From the NCBI GenBank assembly GCA_003223295.1, contig QHYM01000143.1, positions 1 to 49,075 on the forward strand: 49,075 bases of DNA, in the 5' to 3' direction. Shown here piece after piece: positions 1 to 8,906 of the stretch. The stretch is from Acidobacteriota bacterium (GTDB taxonomy: Bacteria > Acidobacteriota > Terriglobia > Acidiferrales > UBA7541). The position numbers were made by a program, and so were the translations under genes. The first letter of the stretch is position 1; each line of letters opens with the position of its first letter. Below the pieces are notes generated by a model, which saw only the letters and a program-made list of their open reading frames with translations, ran no database searches and was not told where the DNA came from.

Positions 1-92
1 TAATTTAAGAATTAAGACCGGCAAATCAGGTTGCCGCGCTCACTCGAATGTTTCGTGCGTGTCGCGATCATCTTCGCCGGCAAGAAAGCAAA

Positions 93-1322
93 ATGCAAAG
101 TTTTTCAGAACTCTCAATATCTCCTTCCTTGAAGGAGCGGCTCAAAACAGCAAGATTTTCAGTGCCGACCGCGGTGCAAGCCGCGGCTATCCCGCAAGCA
201 CTGGCAGGTAAGGACGTGGTCGCTACGGCGCAAACAGGAACGGGTAAAACGCTAGCCTTCCTCATTCCGGTGATCGAAAAGTTGCTTGGGCAGAATACCC
301 CCGGCATCACCGCGCTCGTGCTCGTTCCAACTCGCGAACTCGCGATGCAAGTGGTTGCACAAGCCAACGCGCTGCAAGGGAAACAGGCGCCGCAACCAGC
401 CCTGGTAGTTGGCGGGTTACCCGAAGCACGACAACTCGATGCAATTCGCAAAGGAGCCCGGCTGGTGGTCGCGACTCCCGGCCGCCTCGAGGATTATCTC
501 GACCGCAGATTGGTATCCCTCAGTGGCGTGAAGATGCTCATCTTGGATGAGGCGGACCGTATGCTGGACATCGGGTTTCTACCTGCGATCCGGCGGATTG
601 CGTCGGTACTGCCTAAGGAACGACAGACTCTCTGTTTTTCCGCAACGATGGAAGCAGCCGTAACCCGGCTCGTGAACGACTATACGAAGAACGCGGTTCG
701 CCTGGCGTTCGGTTCTACCTTGAAGCCTTCGGAGAATGTACGGCTGCAGGCGTTCGAGGTGGCCGAATCACGCAAATCGGAAATGCTGCACAACCTGCTT
801 GATAAAGAGACCGGCCGTTGCCTGGTTTTTTGCAGGACCAAGCGAGGCACAGAACGGATCGCTAAGAACCTGAACCGCCAGGGAATCCATGCGGCGATGA
901 TCCATGGGGACCGTTCGCAATCCCAGCGAACTGCAGCACTCACCGGATTTCAGCGAGGGCAATACCGCGTGCTGGTCGCGACGGACGTCGCTGCCCGCGG
1001 CATTCACGTGCAGAACATCGCACACGTGATTAACTATGACCTTCCCGAGGTAGCCGAAAACTTCATTCATCGTGTTGGCCGTACGGGGCGAGCCGGTGAG
1101 CGCGGTGTTGCTTCCACTCTCTTCGTGAGCGAGCAGCGAACAGAGTTGTTCCAGTTGGAACGCGCCCTTGGGATTCGCATAGAGAGAGTTTCCATAAATG
1201 GTGAGTCGTTCGAGAAGAGTGCACGCATTCATCGACCCCGCATGGAGGTCATGACCGCGCCACCCCGCCCTAGGATGGTCCGTTTGCCCGGGGAATTCCT
1301 GCAAGCGCAGATGGAAAGCTAA
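93..1322 (+). CDS. DEAD-box ATP-dependent RNA helicase (RhlE-like)
   Basis: This 409-residue cytoplasmic helicase unwinds short RNA duplexes using ATP. Directly visible are the Q-motif region (PTAVQAAAIP), Walker A/motif I AQTGTGKT at residues 46-53, PTRELA, motif II DEAD near residue 152, SAT near 183, and the C-terminal HRVGRTGR near 326-333. The reading frame is open back to position 48, but the family-like N terminus (MQSFSELSIS) begins at the ATG at 93. The C-terminal tail after the helicase core is short and basic, as in RhlE/CsdA-like proteins. The next gene on the same strand encodes an RRM protein, which suggests a joint role in RNA remodelling or cold adaptation; that is inference. 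The exact subfamily (RhlE, CsdA or DbpA) cannot be fixed from motifs alone. Confidence 0.93.
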   Translation: MQSFSELSISPSLKERLKTARFSVPTAVQAAAIPQALAGKDVVATAQTGTGKTLAFLIPVIEKLLGQNTPGITALVLVPTRELAMQVVAQANALQGKQAPQPALVVGGLPEARQLDAIRKGARLVVATPGRLEDYLDRRLVSLSGVKMLILDEADRMLDIGFLPAIRRIASVLPKERQTLCFSATMEAAVTRLVNDYTKNAVRLAFGSTLKPSENVRLQAFEVAESRKSEMLHNLLDKETGRCLVFCRTKRGTERIAKNLNRQGIHAAMIHGDRSQSQRTAALTGFQRGQYRVLVATDVAARGIHVQNIAHVINYDLPEVAENFIHRVGRTGRAGERGVASTLFVSEQRTELFQLERALGIRIERVSINGESFEKSARIHRPRMEVMTAPPRPRMVRLPGEFLQAQMES

Positions 1323-1551
1323 TCCTTCCGGGACATCGGCCAGCCGATCGTGGAGATTGTCGTGCGCTCAAACACGTAAGTGTGCCATCATGGACGTGCC
1401 GCGCTTGTCGCTCTTTTGAAACCTCTCGATCCATTTAAGAGGCTCCTGAGTGCACACTTGCGACTGTTTCCCTTTCGGAAGGGCAAGTCTTTCTAAACGA
1501 CGGGATTGTCCTGCAGAAGGTTGGGTTTCAAACCGAAGGAGCGAATCGAGA
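1323..1551 (+). promoter_or_regulatory. Intergenic/5' leader of the RRM gene with small hairpins
   Basis: The 229-base gap between the helicase and the RRM gene contains several short inverted repeats: CCTCT/AGAGG around 1423-1443, CCCTT/AAGGG around 1470-1483, and GGTT/AACC around 1526-1536. The last lies just before the GAAGGAG Shine-Dalgarno at about 1536-1542. Long structured leaders are common on cold-shock-type RNA chaperone genes, so this may be a temperature-responsive leader. No clear promoter was identified. Confidence 0.3.
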
Positions 1552-1917
1552 ATGAAAAGTCTTTTTGTCGGCAACATGAGCTTTCAAACTACGGAGGCCG
1601 ATTTGACGGCGCTCTTCCAGCCCTTTGGGCAGGTTGGACGCATTCACATCGTGACCGACCGCGAAACCGGCCGGGCTCGCGGCTTCGCTTTTGTGGAAAT
1701 GCCCAATGACGCCGACGCGGCGAAGGCCATTGCCGCTTTGGACGGCAAAGAATTAGGCGGCCGGAACCTTAAAGTGAACGAAGCGCGGCCCAAGGCTGAG
1801 CGCCCCCCGCTCAGAAATAGCGGCGGCGGACGCCCCGGCGGTGGACGCGGCCGCGGCGGATTCTCGCACGAGGATTACCGCGAATCGGCTCGCCAGCCGC
1901 GCGAACCACGCTGGTAA
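1552..1917 (+). CDS. RRM-domain RNA-binding protein with Gly/Arg-rich tail
   Basis: This 121-residue RNA-binding protein has a single RNA recognition motif at about residues 1-80: RNP2-like LFVGNM near the start and RNP1-like RGFAFVEM around residue 44. The tail is rich in Gly and Arg (GGGRPGGGRGRGG) and resembles RGG segments that add unspecific RNA affinity. The frame is open from 1450, but a Shine-Dalgarno (GAAGGAG) precedes the ATG at 1552 and the RRM starts right there. Bacterial members of this family are small cold-inducible or RNA-chaperone-like proteins. The location between a DEAD-box helicase and a tiny basic protein fits an RNA-remodelling group. Confidence 0.9.
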   Translation: MKSLFVGNMSFQTTEADLTALFQPFGQVGRIHIVTDRETGRARGFAFVEMPNDADAAKAIAALDGKELGGRNLKVNEARPKAERPPLRNSGGGRPGGGRGRGGFSHEDYRESARQPREPRW

Positions 1918-1969
1918 GCCTGCTACTCACAAATGAAAGTGGAATGGAACCGGGCTTCCAAGGAGACTT

Positions 1970-2146
1970 ATGAGCATCACCTTCCAAAAGCGTCAGAAGG
2001 AAATGAAGAGGCAGGAAAAGCAACGCGCTAAGGCGGAACGGCGAGAGCAGAAAAAATTCGCCAAGCGCGCGGCAAAAGAAGCGCAAGCTACGGCGACAGT
2101 ATTACCATCCGATACGGAACCACAGTCTCAATCGCAGGACAAATAA
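1970..2146 (+). CDS. Small highly basic hypothetical protein (58 aa)
   Basis: This short gene has a strong Shine-Dalgarno (AAGGAGA, 1960-1966) four bases before the ATG, and ends with TAA at 2144-2146. The 58-residue product is almost entirely Lys, Arg, Glu, Gln and Ala for the first 40 residues (starting MSITFQKRQKEMKRQEKQ). It is predicted as one long charged helix followed by a Ser/Gln-rich polar tail. There is no signal peptide or membrane segment. It lies 52 bases after the RRM gene in the same direction and is probably cotranscribed. The function is unknown; nucleic-acid or ribosome association is a guess from charge and context. Confidence 0.65.
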   Translation: MSITFQKRQKEMKRQEKQRAKAERREQKKFAKRAAKEAQATATVLPSDTEPQSQSQDK

Positions 2147-2342
2147 CGAGTCCGCCCAGGTAGCGGCCCGATCCAGACCGAAGAGCCACTTCCCTCTCTT
2201 TTCTGTCAGTCAGCTAGCCGCAACGTTTTGAGTCGGCTTTATTCCCTCTGCCGCCCCCTCCCCGGCGTGCGCGGCAAACTCAAATTCTTGCATTTTTGGC
2301 GAAACGGAAGGCGGGTTGAGCCGTCTCTACCTATAGCTGTCT

Positions 2343-2690
2343 ATGGGAGAGGTCTTGGCAAAGCCAAAGAGTGACGTTCTGCAAGGCACGTTGGCGCTAT
2401 TGATCCTGAAAACGCTAGAGCATGGGGCAATGCACGGCTACGGAATTACGCTGCATATCCAACGGGTTTCGAGCGACGTTTTGCGGGTCGAGGAAGGCTC
2501 GTTGTACCCAGCGCTGCACCGGATGGAACAGGATGGATGGATCACTGCGGAGTGGGGGACATCAGAAAACAATCGGCGTGCGCGTTACTACCGGCTGACC
2601 GCGACTGGCCGTAAGCAACTTGCAGAAGAAGAAAAGAATTGGGCCCGGCTCACAGAAGCCGTCGCTAGCGTGCTGCAATTCGCCCAATGA
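2343..2690 (+). CDS. PadR-family transcriptional regulator
   Basis: This 115-residue winged-helix repressor-type regulator has the PadR pattern: [16 protein letters not shown], then [27 protein letters not shown], and [15 protein letters not shown] for the wing. It acts in the cytoplasm and binds operator DNA, usually releasing it on binding a small ligand. It lies 42 bases upstream of an ADOP-type permease gene, a pairing very common in acidobacterial genomes. An imperfect inverted repeat (TATAG at 2332-2336, CTATG at 2341-2345) overlaps the start codon and may be an autoregulatory operator, but this is weak evidence. Confidence 0.92.
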   Translation: MGEVLAKPKSDVLQGTLALLILKTLEHGAMHGYGITLHIQRVSSDVLRVEEGSLYPALHRMEQDGWITAEWGTSENNRRARYYRLTATGRKQLAEEEKNWARLTEAVASVLQFAQ

Positions 2691-2732
2691 CATCCGACAT
2701 CAATCTCTCTGGGCAAAGGAGCCGATAAAACC

Positions 2733-5432
2733 ATGTCCCTGCTTTCCCGCCTCAAGGGCTTGTTGCAGATCCGTCGCCTCGAACGCGAGGTCGACGAAGA
2801 GCTCCGCTCTCACATCGAGATGCGCACGCAAGACAACATCGCCGCAGGAATGCCGCCCCAGGAAGCGCGCTACGATGCGCAACGCCGCTTTGGCAGCTCG
2901 ACTCTGGCAAAGGAAGACATGCGCGCCATGGACATCGTCGGTTGGATCGATACCATTGGCCAAAATCTTCGCTACGCCTGGCGGATGCTACGGCGCAGCC
3001 GGGGCTTCGCTCTCGTCGCCATTCTCACGCTCGCTCTCGGCATCGGCGCGAACGTCGCCATCTTTACGGTGGTCCATGCCGTTCTTCTCCAACCGCTGCC
3101 CTTTCCACATTCCGAGCAACTCGTTCGGGTTTACGACGATTTGCGCGCTAACAATACGCACGACGTCGGTATGTCGGTGCCGGAATTGTGGGACCTGCAA
3201 GACAAGTCGGGCGTGTTTCAGGATATTTCCGCGGCCTGGCCTGTCGACGCCAACCTCACCGGGGGCGAGCATCCCGATCGCGTCGAGTTTCTCGGCACCA
3301 GTACGAGCTATTTCACGTTGCTTGGAGTTCGCGCGCAACTCGGGCGCGTGTACAACGTACAGGACTCTCGACCAGGTTTCACCGAAGGCATCGCTATCAG
3401 TGATGGCTTCTGGCGCAGAATGTTTGGCTTAGATCCAAGCATTCTGGGCAGACAAATCCGGCTAGACGGCGACCTTTACACCATCATTGGGATACTGCCG
3501 CCTGAGTTTCACAACCCGGGACGTTCCTTGGGCAGCGAAGTAGAAGTTTTCGCGGCCGCAGGGTTTAACGCTGCTCCTTTTCCGACGCCGCCACAGCGAG
3601 CATCCCGATATTTGCCGGGCGCGATTGCACGCCTGAAACCCGGCTTGACAGTGGCTCAAGCACAAGCCCGATTAGATGCTTTCACTGCGCAACTGAGCCG
3701 CGAGTTTCCCGTCGAATATCCTCCAGCGGCGAACTGGGGAGTGCGCCTCGTGCCTATTCAGGACGACTTGGTGGGAAAAGTGCGCGCCGAGTTGCTGGTC
3801 CTCTTCGGCGCGGTGGGATGCGTTCTTCTCATCGGCTGCGTCAACCTGGCCAATCTTCTCTTAGCGCGCGCCGCACATCGGCAGAGGGAGATTGCCGTCC
3901 GGCAGGCTCTCGGCGCGGGCCGCACCCGGCTGATTTGGCAACTGCTTACGGAGAGCATCCTCTTGGCCACAGTTTCGGGGCTGGTTGCTTTGCTCATTCT
4001 CGCGTGGTCTAAATCATCGCTTTTGAGTCTTGCTCCAGCAAACATGCCCCGATTGAATGAGGTAAGCCTCAGCTCCGGTGTGTTGCTGTTTGCGTTTTTC
4101 GTCTCCATCGCCACTGGAATCGTTTTCGGCCTCGTGCCGGCTTTTCAGATGGTGCGGCCAAACCAGGTACTGAATCTGCGCGAGGGCAGCGGCGGTTCAG
4201 GCACGAGCAGGCGGCAGATGAGCATCTCACGCACGCTGGTCGCATCCGAAATTGCGCTGTCGCTCGTTTTGCTCATCGGCGCGGGGCTATTGCTGCGAAG
4301 CTTCGGACAGTTGATCGAGGTGCAACCAGGCTTCGATCCCCACGGTGTGGTCATAGCCAAACTTTGGCTGGCCGTGCCGAACGATCCCGCCGAGGACCAC
4401 TACGGGACCGTGGAAAAACGCGCCGCGTTTCACCAAGAAGTTGTTCGTCGCGTACGCGGGATCCCGGGCGTGCAAGCGGCAGCCATTGGCAGCTCGACGA
4501 CTCTCCCGATGGACGGCCAGCGTTTCCGGCTGCGATTCACGATTGAGAGCCAGGCCGCAGCTTCCGAGAGCACGCCTGTCGCTGAGGTGGGTAGCGTCAG
4601 CCCCGGCTATTTTGGGGTGCTCAGGGCGCCTCTCCTCCGAGGACGAGTTTTCAGCGACTCCGACGACTCAAAAAGCCAACCCGTCGTGCTGGTCAATGAC
4701 TCACTTGCCCGTAAGTATTGGCCGAGCGGAGATGCCCTCGGCGAACATATACGGATTGGGGGGCCGCGTCGCCGGGATGGTACCCCGGCGCCCTGGATGA
4801 CCATCGTCGGTGTCGTCGGCGACATCAAATCGGACGGCTTGGACACGGCTACAGCGCCGCGCATCTTTCTGCCGCTCAGCCAGTCCCCCACGTATGATGC
4901 GGTCGTGTATCTCCGGACCGGGATGGACGCCTCAACCCTGGGCGACTCCGTACGCCAAGAAGTCCAGTCGCTGGATCCAAGCATTCCCGTATTTGGCGTG
5001 CGCACCATGGACGCGGTGATGAAGGACTATTTGGCGCAGCGCAGATTTGCGCTTGAGCTTTTGGGAATCTTTGCCGGAGTGGCGTTGCTGCTCGCTTCGG
5101 TTGGCATTTACGGAGTGATGGCCTATACGTTTAGCCGCAGGACCAATGAAATTGGCATCCGCATCGCCATGGGCGCGCAGCGCCGGGATATTCTGAAGAT
5201 TGCCATCGGAGAAGGACTGGTGATTGTCACCATAGGCTTGGCCGCGGGCCTCCTCGGTTCGCTCGTCCTGACGCGCTTTCTGCAAACCATGCTGTTCAAT
5301 GTCAAGCCTGCCGATCCGCTGACTTTTTTGGCCCTTTCACTTTTGCTGGCTGCAGTTACGATGATGGCCGGCTTTGTCCCCGCCCACCGAGCCTCGCGTG
5401 TGGATCCGATGATTGCGCTAAGGCACGAGTAA
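2733..5432 (+). CDS. ADOP-type duplicated ABC permease (MacB/FtsX fold)
   Basis: This 899-residue inner-membrane protein has a short N-terminal cytoplasmic segment (EVDEELRSHIEMRTQDNIAAG), typical of the acidobacterial duplicated orphan permease group. Two permease repeats follow. Each has a MacB-like periplasmic core flanked by membrane helices: the first begins near residue 85 (GFALVAILTLALGIGANVAIF), with three helices around residues 350-470; the second begins near residue 495. The last FtsX block includes NEIGIRIAMGAQRRDILK and ends HRASRVDPMIALRHE. No ATPase gene is adjacent, hence 'orphan'. The upstream PadR gene probably controls it. The transported substrate is unknown; MacB relatives handle lipoproteins, peptides or drugs. 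Confidence 0.9.
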   Translation: MSLLSRLKGLLQIRRLEREVDEELRSHIEMRTQDNIAAGMPPQEARYDAQRRFGSSTLAKEDMRAMDIVGWIDTIGQNLRYAWRMLRRSRGFALVAILTLALGIGANVAIFTVVHAVLLQPLPFPHSEQLVRVYDDLRANNTHDVGMSVPELWDLQDKSGVFQDISAAWPVDANLTGGEHPDRVEFLGTSTSYFTLLGVRAQLGRVYNVQDSRPGFTEGIAISDGFWRRMFGLDPSILGRQIRLDGDLYTIIGILPPEFHNPGRSLGSEVEVFAAAGFNAAPFPTPPQRASRYLPGAIARLKPGLTVAQAQARLDAFTAQLSREFPVEYPPAANWGVRLVPIQDDLVGKVRAELLVLFGAVGCVLLIGCVNLANLLLARAAHRQREIAVRQALGAGRTRLIWQLLTESILLATVSGLVALLILAWSKSSLLSLAPANMPRLNEVSLSSGVLLFAFFVSIATGIVFGLVPAFQMVRPNQVLNLREGSGGSGTSRRQMSISRTLVASEIALSLVLLIGAGLLLRSFGQLIEVQPGFDPHGVVIAKLWLAVPNDPAEDHYGTVEKRAAFHQEVVRRVRGIPGVQAAAIGSSTTLPMDGQRFRLRFTIESQAAASESTPVAEVGSVSPGYFGVLRAPLLRGRVFSDSDDSKSQPVVLVNDSLARKYWPSGDALGEHIRIGGPRRRDGTPAPWMTIVGVVGDIKSDGLDTATAPRIFLPLSQSPTYDAVVYLRTGMDASTLGDSVRQEVQSLDPSIPVFGVRTMDAVMKDYLAQRRFALELLGIFAGVALLLASVGIYGVMAYTFSRRTNEIGIRIAMGAQRRDILKIAIGEGLVIVTIGLAAGLLGSLVLTRFLQTMLFNVKPADPLTFLALSLLLAAVTMMAGFVPAHRASRVDPMIALRHE

Positions 5433-5707
5433 CTACGCGACTGAACGAATTCTGTTCGAACTCACAATCAAGTTCTGCAGAGTAGCAACCCAGGCCTTGT
5501 TGTAGGAACTTCGCTCCATCACGTGTTCCGTTCAGCCCATGCCGCGTGTAAAGGTTTTACCTGATTGTGAGGGGCAACTTCATTGCGATAGCCTTTGGTC
5601 CGCCTGCCTCAATCAGTCCTGTCCAGCTTTAAGACTTCGCTTGGTTGGTTTGTCGGCTTGTAGAGTTAATTCTCAAGGGGGGCGTACTCCCACATGAGTT
5701 TGCGACG
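5433..5707. other. Intergenic region, no feature recognised
   Basis: This 275-base spacer lies between the ADOP permease and the phosphopantetheinyl transferase. I see no convincing ORF, RNA or terminator, and no strong Shine-Dalgarno close to the downstream start. Confidence 0.4.
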
Positions 5708-6352
5708 ATGAATCTCAGGAAGTTCATAAGGTGGCCCAGCCCGCTTAACGTGGCGGTCCATCTCCGCGGAGTGGACGAGCTTCTTTCAAACTCGAATCCC
5801 CTTGCCCCGCTTTCCGCGGACGAGACCCGCCGTGCTGCAGAGATTCGCTCCCTCCCGCGGCGCAACGCATTCGTGGCTGGCCGGAAGCTGGCGCGCGAGG
5901 TGCTATCTGTTCCGTTGGACTGCGCCCCAGAGGCCGTGCCGATCCTCGCCGAATCCAATGGAAACCCGGTGTCAATTGGGGAAGGTATTCAATTCAACGT
6001 ATCGCATTGCGGGGATTGGTGCGCCGTGGCGTGGTCCGCAGAGAGTGCCGTGGGCGTGGACGTCGAGACCATTCGGCCGGTGCCAAGCATGACAGCCCTT
6101 GTCCGCAATTTCTTTCCGTCCGCCGCTCAGCGCGCGTTCGATTCCGCCGCTCCGCAGAATCGAGCAAAGGTGTTTTTCCACTGGTGGACGCAAATCGAAG
6201 CGGCCCTGAAGGCTTCTGGAAGGGGGCTCGACGATAGCTTCGATTGCCTCGATCAAGTCCTGCATGAGACTTGCGATGCAGTCCCTGGCGTTGCCTTGGC
6301 CGTCGCCGCTGAAGGCAGGGGCCCTCTCACGATCACCTGGCACCTTCCTTGA
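5708..6352 (+). CDS. 4'-phosphopantetheinyl transferase (Sfp type)
   Basis: This 214-residue cytoplasmic enzyme transfers the phosphopantetheine arm of CoA to a carrier-protein serine. Visible are the substrate-binding block FNVSHCGDWCAVAWS, the Mg-binding VGVDVE motif, and the third motif FFHWWTQIEAALKASGRGL. In that motif the usual WxxKEA appears as WTQIEA: the Glu is kept, but Ile replaces Lys, a substitution that I believe also occurs in other Sfp-like proteins. The frame extends to 5645, but the ATG at 5708 gives a family-like N terminus. No polyketide or peptide synthetase lies in the window, so the carrier-protein partner is unknown. It may serve fatty-acid ACP or a remote cluster. Confidence 0.87.
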   Translation: MNLRKFIRWPSPLNVAVHLRGVDELLSNSNPLAPLSADETRRAAEIRSLPRRNAFVAGRKLAREVLSVPLDCAPEAVPILAESNGNPVSIGEGIQFNVSHCGDWCAVAWSAESAVGVDVETIRPVPSMTALVRNFFPSAAQRAFDSAAPQNRAKVFFHWWTQIEAALKASGRGLDDSFDCLDQVLHETCDAVPGVALAVAAEGRGPLTITWHLP

Positions 6353-6469
6353 GATCCAAACGATAGACAAATCGACATCTGGCCTTCCCGCGCAGAACAC
6401 CGGCCCACTCTTATGGGCATTTCAGAAGCTCACCCCGATGTCGCATTGGGGAGCGGAGCCGAATCACCA

Positions 6470-6496
6470 TTGAGGCTTTAGTGCGCCTGTTATAGA
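6470..6496 (+). promoter_or_regulatory. Predicted extended -10 promoter of the symporter gene
   Basis: TGTTATAGA (TG at 6488-6489, hexamer TATAGA 6491-6496) is an extended -10 element, with a weak TTGAGG at 6470-6475 and a short 15-base spacer. It would give a leader of about 65 bases before the ATG at 6568. Confidence 0.35.
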
Positions 6497-6567
6497 CTTC
6501 GCCATCGCAATTTATTCGCCGCTTCTGAGGGCATGGTTATTCCACTGGGCGCGAAAAGGAGGAGTGC

Positions 6568-8247
6568 ATGCTCTACGCTTCGCTTGTCGAGACGAGTCAC
6601 CGTGCGCTGGCAACCCCGGACATCATCATTATCGCCTTCTATTTCGCCTTGGTGTTTGGCATCGGCATGTACTTTGCCCGGCGCGAGCGAACCTCCGAGG
6701 ACTACTTCCTTGCGGGCCGCGACGTGGGCTGGTTTTTCATCGGCGCATCCCTGTTCGTCTCCAATATCTCTACCGAACATTTCATCGGCTTGTCCGGAAC
6801 CGGCGCCTCCTCCGGTCTCGCGGTTGGCCATTTTGAGTGGCTGGCGTGCCTCATTCTGTTGATCCTCGGCTGGGTGTTCGTTCCCTTCTACCTCCGCAGC
6901 AATGTCTTCACTATGCCGGAGTTCCTCGAGCGCCGTTTCAACCGCCAGTCCGCCGTCTATCTGGCGGGCATCTCGATCATCGCGTACATCTTCACCAAGA
7001 TCTCCGTGCAGCTTTACGCCGCGAGCGTGGTCCTGGAACGCGTCGCGGGTTGGAAGCTGTGGGAGACGGCGGTGGTTTTGGTGATCGCCACGGGAATCTA
7101 CACGGTCGCCGGCGGCTTGGCCGCGGTCATTTACACGGACACAGTCCAAACGCTAATTCTCATCACGGGCGCTGTCGCGCTGACCGTCATCGGGTTGACG
7201 CGCGTTGGCGGCTTGGAGCATCTCCGCACTATGGTGCCGCCCGATTATTTCCACATGATCAAACCGGCGTCGGATTCCAACTTTCCCTGGACCGGCATCT
7301 TTTTCGGCGCCCCGATTCTTGGCATTTGGTATTGGTGCACCGATCAGGTCATCGTCCAACGCGTGTTGTCTGCCCGCGATGAAGGTCACGCCAAAGCAGG
7401 AACGATTTTTGCAGGCTTTCTCAAGATCCTGCCCGTGTTCATGCTCGTGCTCCCCGGGATCATTGCCTACGCGCTGTTCCGTGACCAGTTGAAAACGCCT
7501 GACTTTGCCTATCCAACTCTTGTCCTGAACCTTTTACCTGTCGGGCTCGTCGGTTTGGTCATGGCTGCGTTGCTCGCCGCCGTGATGGGCGCGATGAGCT
7601 CGGTCTTCAACTCTGCTTCGACTTTGGTCACACTCGATTTCTACAAGAAAATCCGTCCGCAGGCCTCTGAAGGGCAGCTGGTCAATTTTGGCCGCATCGC
7701 CACAGGCATCATGGTATTGCTGGGCCTGCTCTGGGTTCCCTTCATCCACTTCATTAGCAGCCAGCTTTACATCTATCTGCAAAGCGTGCAGGCGTACATC
7801 AGTCCGCCGATTTCCGCGTGCTTTGTCCTTGGGATTCTGTGGCCTCGCCTCAATGGATCGGGCGCCATCACCTCGCTGCTCACCGGGTTTGTGCTGGGCG
7901 CAATACGCTTCGTCTTAGAGATTGCGGAACGTGCGTCGGGCGTCGAGTTTCAAAACTCCGCGGTGCACTGGCTCGTGCACATGAACTTTCTGCACTACGC
8001 CATCTTCATGTTTGTTGTCTGCTCGGTTGTGCTGGTCGCTGTCAGTCTGATGACGCCTGCTCCCGATCGCAAGCGCCTCGCCGGCCTGACTTTCGCAACT
8101 GTGGACGACAAAATCGAAACCGTCGCCGTCGGCGGTCCGCCCATGCGTAAACCCGCGCACGAAACGCCGATGGAGCATGCCATCAACGTCGCCTTTAGCC
8201 TGTTGCTGCTGGCGACCGTGGTCGGATTGTGGATTTATTTCCGTTAG
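6568..8247 (+). CDS. Sodium:solute symporter (SSS/SGLT-like)
   Basis: This 559-residue inner-membrane Na+/solute symporter has about 13-14 hydrophobic helices. SSS signatures include RTSEDYFLAGRDVGWFFIGAS, the SNISTEHFIGLSGTGA segment of helix 1, the PEFLERRFN loop, YTVAGGLAAVIYTDTVQ, and the SLF/SSVFNSASTLVTLDFY block. A strong Shine-Dalgarno (AAGGAGGAG, about 6556-6564) sits just before the ATG at 6568. It is upstream of a secreted GH31 alpha-glucosidase and an unknown protein on the same strand, so glucose or another sugar released from alpha-glucans is the likely substrate. Substrate choice in this family cannot be read with certainty from sequence, and inositol or other polyols remain possible. 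Confidence 0.9.
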   Translation: MLYASLVETSHRALATPDIIIIAFYFALVFGIGMYFARRERTSEDYFLAGRDVGWFFIGASLFVSNISTEHFIGLSGTGASSGLAVGHFEWLACLILLILGWVFVPFYLRSNVFTMPEFLERRFNRQSAVYLAGISIIAYIFTKISVQLYAASVVLERVAGWKLWETAVVLVIATGIYTVAGGLAAVIYTDTVQTLILITGAVALTVIGLTRVGGLEHLRTMVPPDYFHMIKPASDSNFPWTGIFFGAPILGIWYWCTDQVIVQRVLSARDEGHAKAGTIFAGFLKILPVFMLVLPGIIAYALFRDQLKTPDFAYPTLVLNLLPVGLVGLVMAALLAAVMGAMSSVFNSASTLVTLDFYKKIRPQASEGQLVNFGRIATGIMVLLGLLWVPFIHFISSQLYIYLQSVQAYISPPISACFVLGILWPRLNGSGAITSLLTGFVLGAIRFVLEIAERASGVEFQNSAVHWLVHMNFLHYAIFMFVVCSVVLVAVSLMTPAPDRKRLAGLTFATVDDKIETVAVGGPPMRKPAHETPMEHAINVAFSLLLLATVVGLWIYFR

Positions 8248-8270
8248 GAGCTACTCGGGGAACCAGGTCA

Positions 8271-8816
8271 ATGACCACAGGCTGCATCCGCGTTTTGAAG
8301 CCAAACGTAAGCCAGGAAGAGGCGCTGCGCGCCTTTTCTGCCGCGGGATTTTCCACCTGGTACTGGCGACTTCGCAGCGGCCCGCTGCGGCGAATCGCCG
8401 ATGTCTACGTGCAATATTTCCTGTTTCGGGTGAAGTGCGGAAATGCGCGACCGCGTCTGTTCGCCATAGACGCCGTGGACGGGTCTCTCGACCTGTTCGA
8501 ATTTCCGCGCATCCCGGACGACCGCGAATTGCTGGCTCTGGGCGGCCGCAATCGGCTCGAGGCTACCCTAAGCGAGGGCCAGGCTGCCGAGCTCTTGCGC
8601 GATAAAGCTTTGCGCGTCATTTTCCAGCAAGGTTTCTTCAAGCTTCGCGATGCCCGTCTCGAGATTTCTCCTGTGCCCTGCGAACTCCATCTGCCGTATT
8701 GGCTCGGTTTGTACGGCCGCGAAAGTTCGGTGCGCTGCCGGGTAATGGACGCCGTGAGGCGGAAGATCGAAGGGGCAAAGGCATCGGCATTTTTTGAACA
8801 TTGGCTTGCCGCTTGA
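8271..8816 (+). CDS. Hypothetical protein in sugar-uptake cluster
   Basis: This 181-residue protein has no recognised family. The frame opens at 8229, overlapping the symporter, but MTTGCIRVLKPNVSQEEAL from the ATG at 8271 is the more natural start. It has no signal peptide or membrane helix. The sequence mixes short hydrophobic stretches (VYVQYFLFRVKCG, RVIFQQGFFKL) with a basic C terminus (MDAVRRKIEGAKASAFFEHW), and one Cys (EISPVPCELHLPYWLGLYGR) precedes an aromatic patch. It lies 23 bases after the symporter stop and 90 bases before the GH31 gene, probably in one transcript. The function is unknown; an accessory role in sugar uptake is only contextual. Confidence 0.7.
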   Translation: MTTGCIRVLKPNVSQEEALRAFSAAGFSTWYWRLRSGPLRRIADVYVQYFLFRVKCGNARPRLFAIDAVDGSLDLFEFPRIPDDRELLALGGRNRLEATLSEGQAAELLRDKALRVIFQQGFFKLRDARLEISPVPCELHLPYWLGLYGRESSVRCRVMDAVRRKIEGAKASAFFEHWLAA

Positions 8817-8906
8817 CGAAAAACGAACAGGCCAGCCTGCTTCGGGCGTGGAACAAAGGCACACCAAAATCTTTTTATCCCCTTCCGCAACATCAGGAGG
8901 ATTGAC

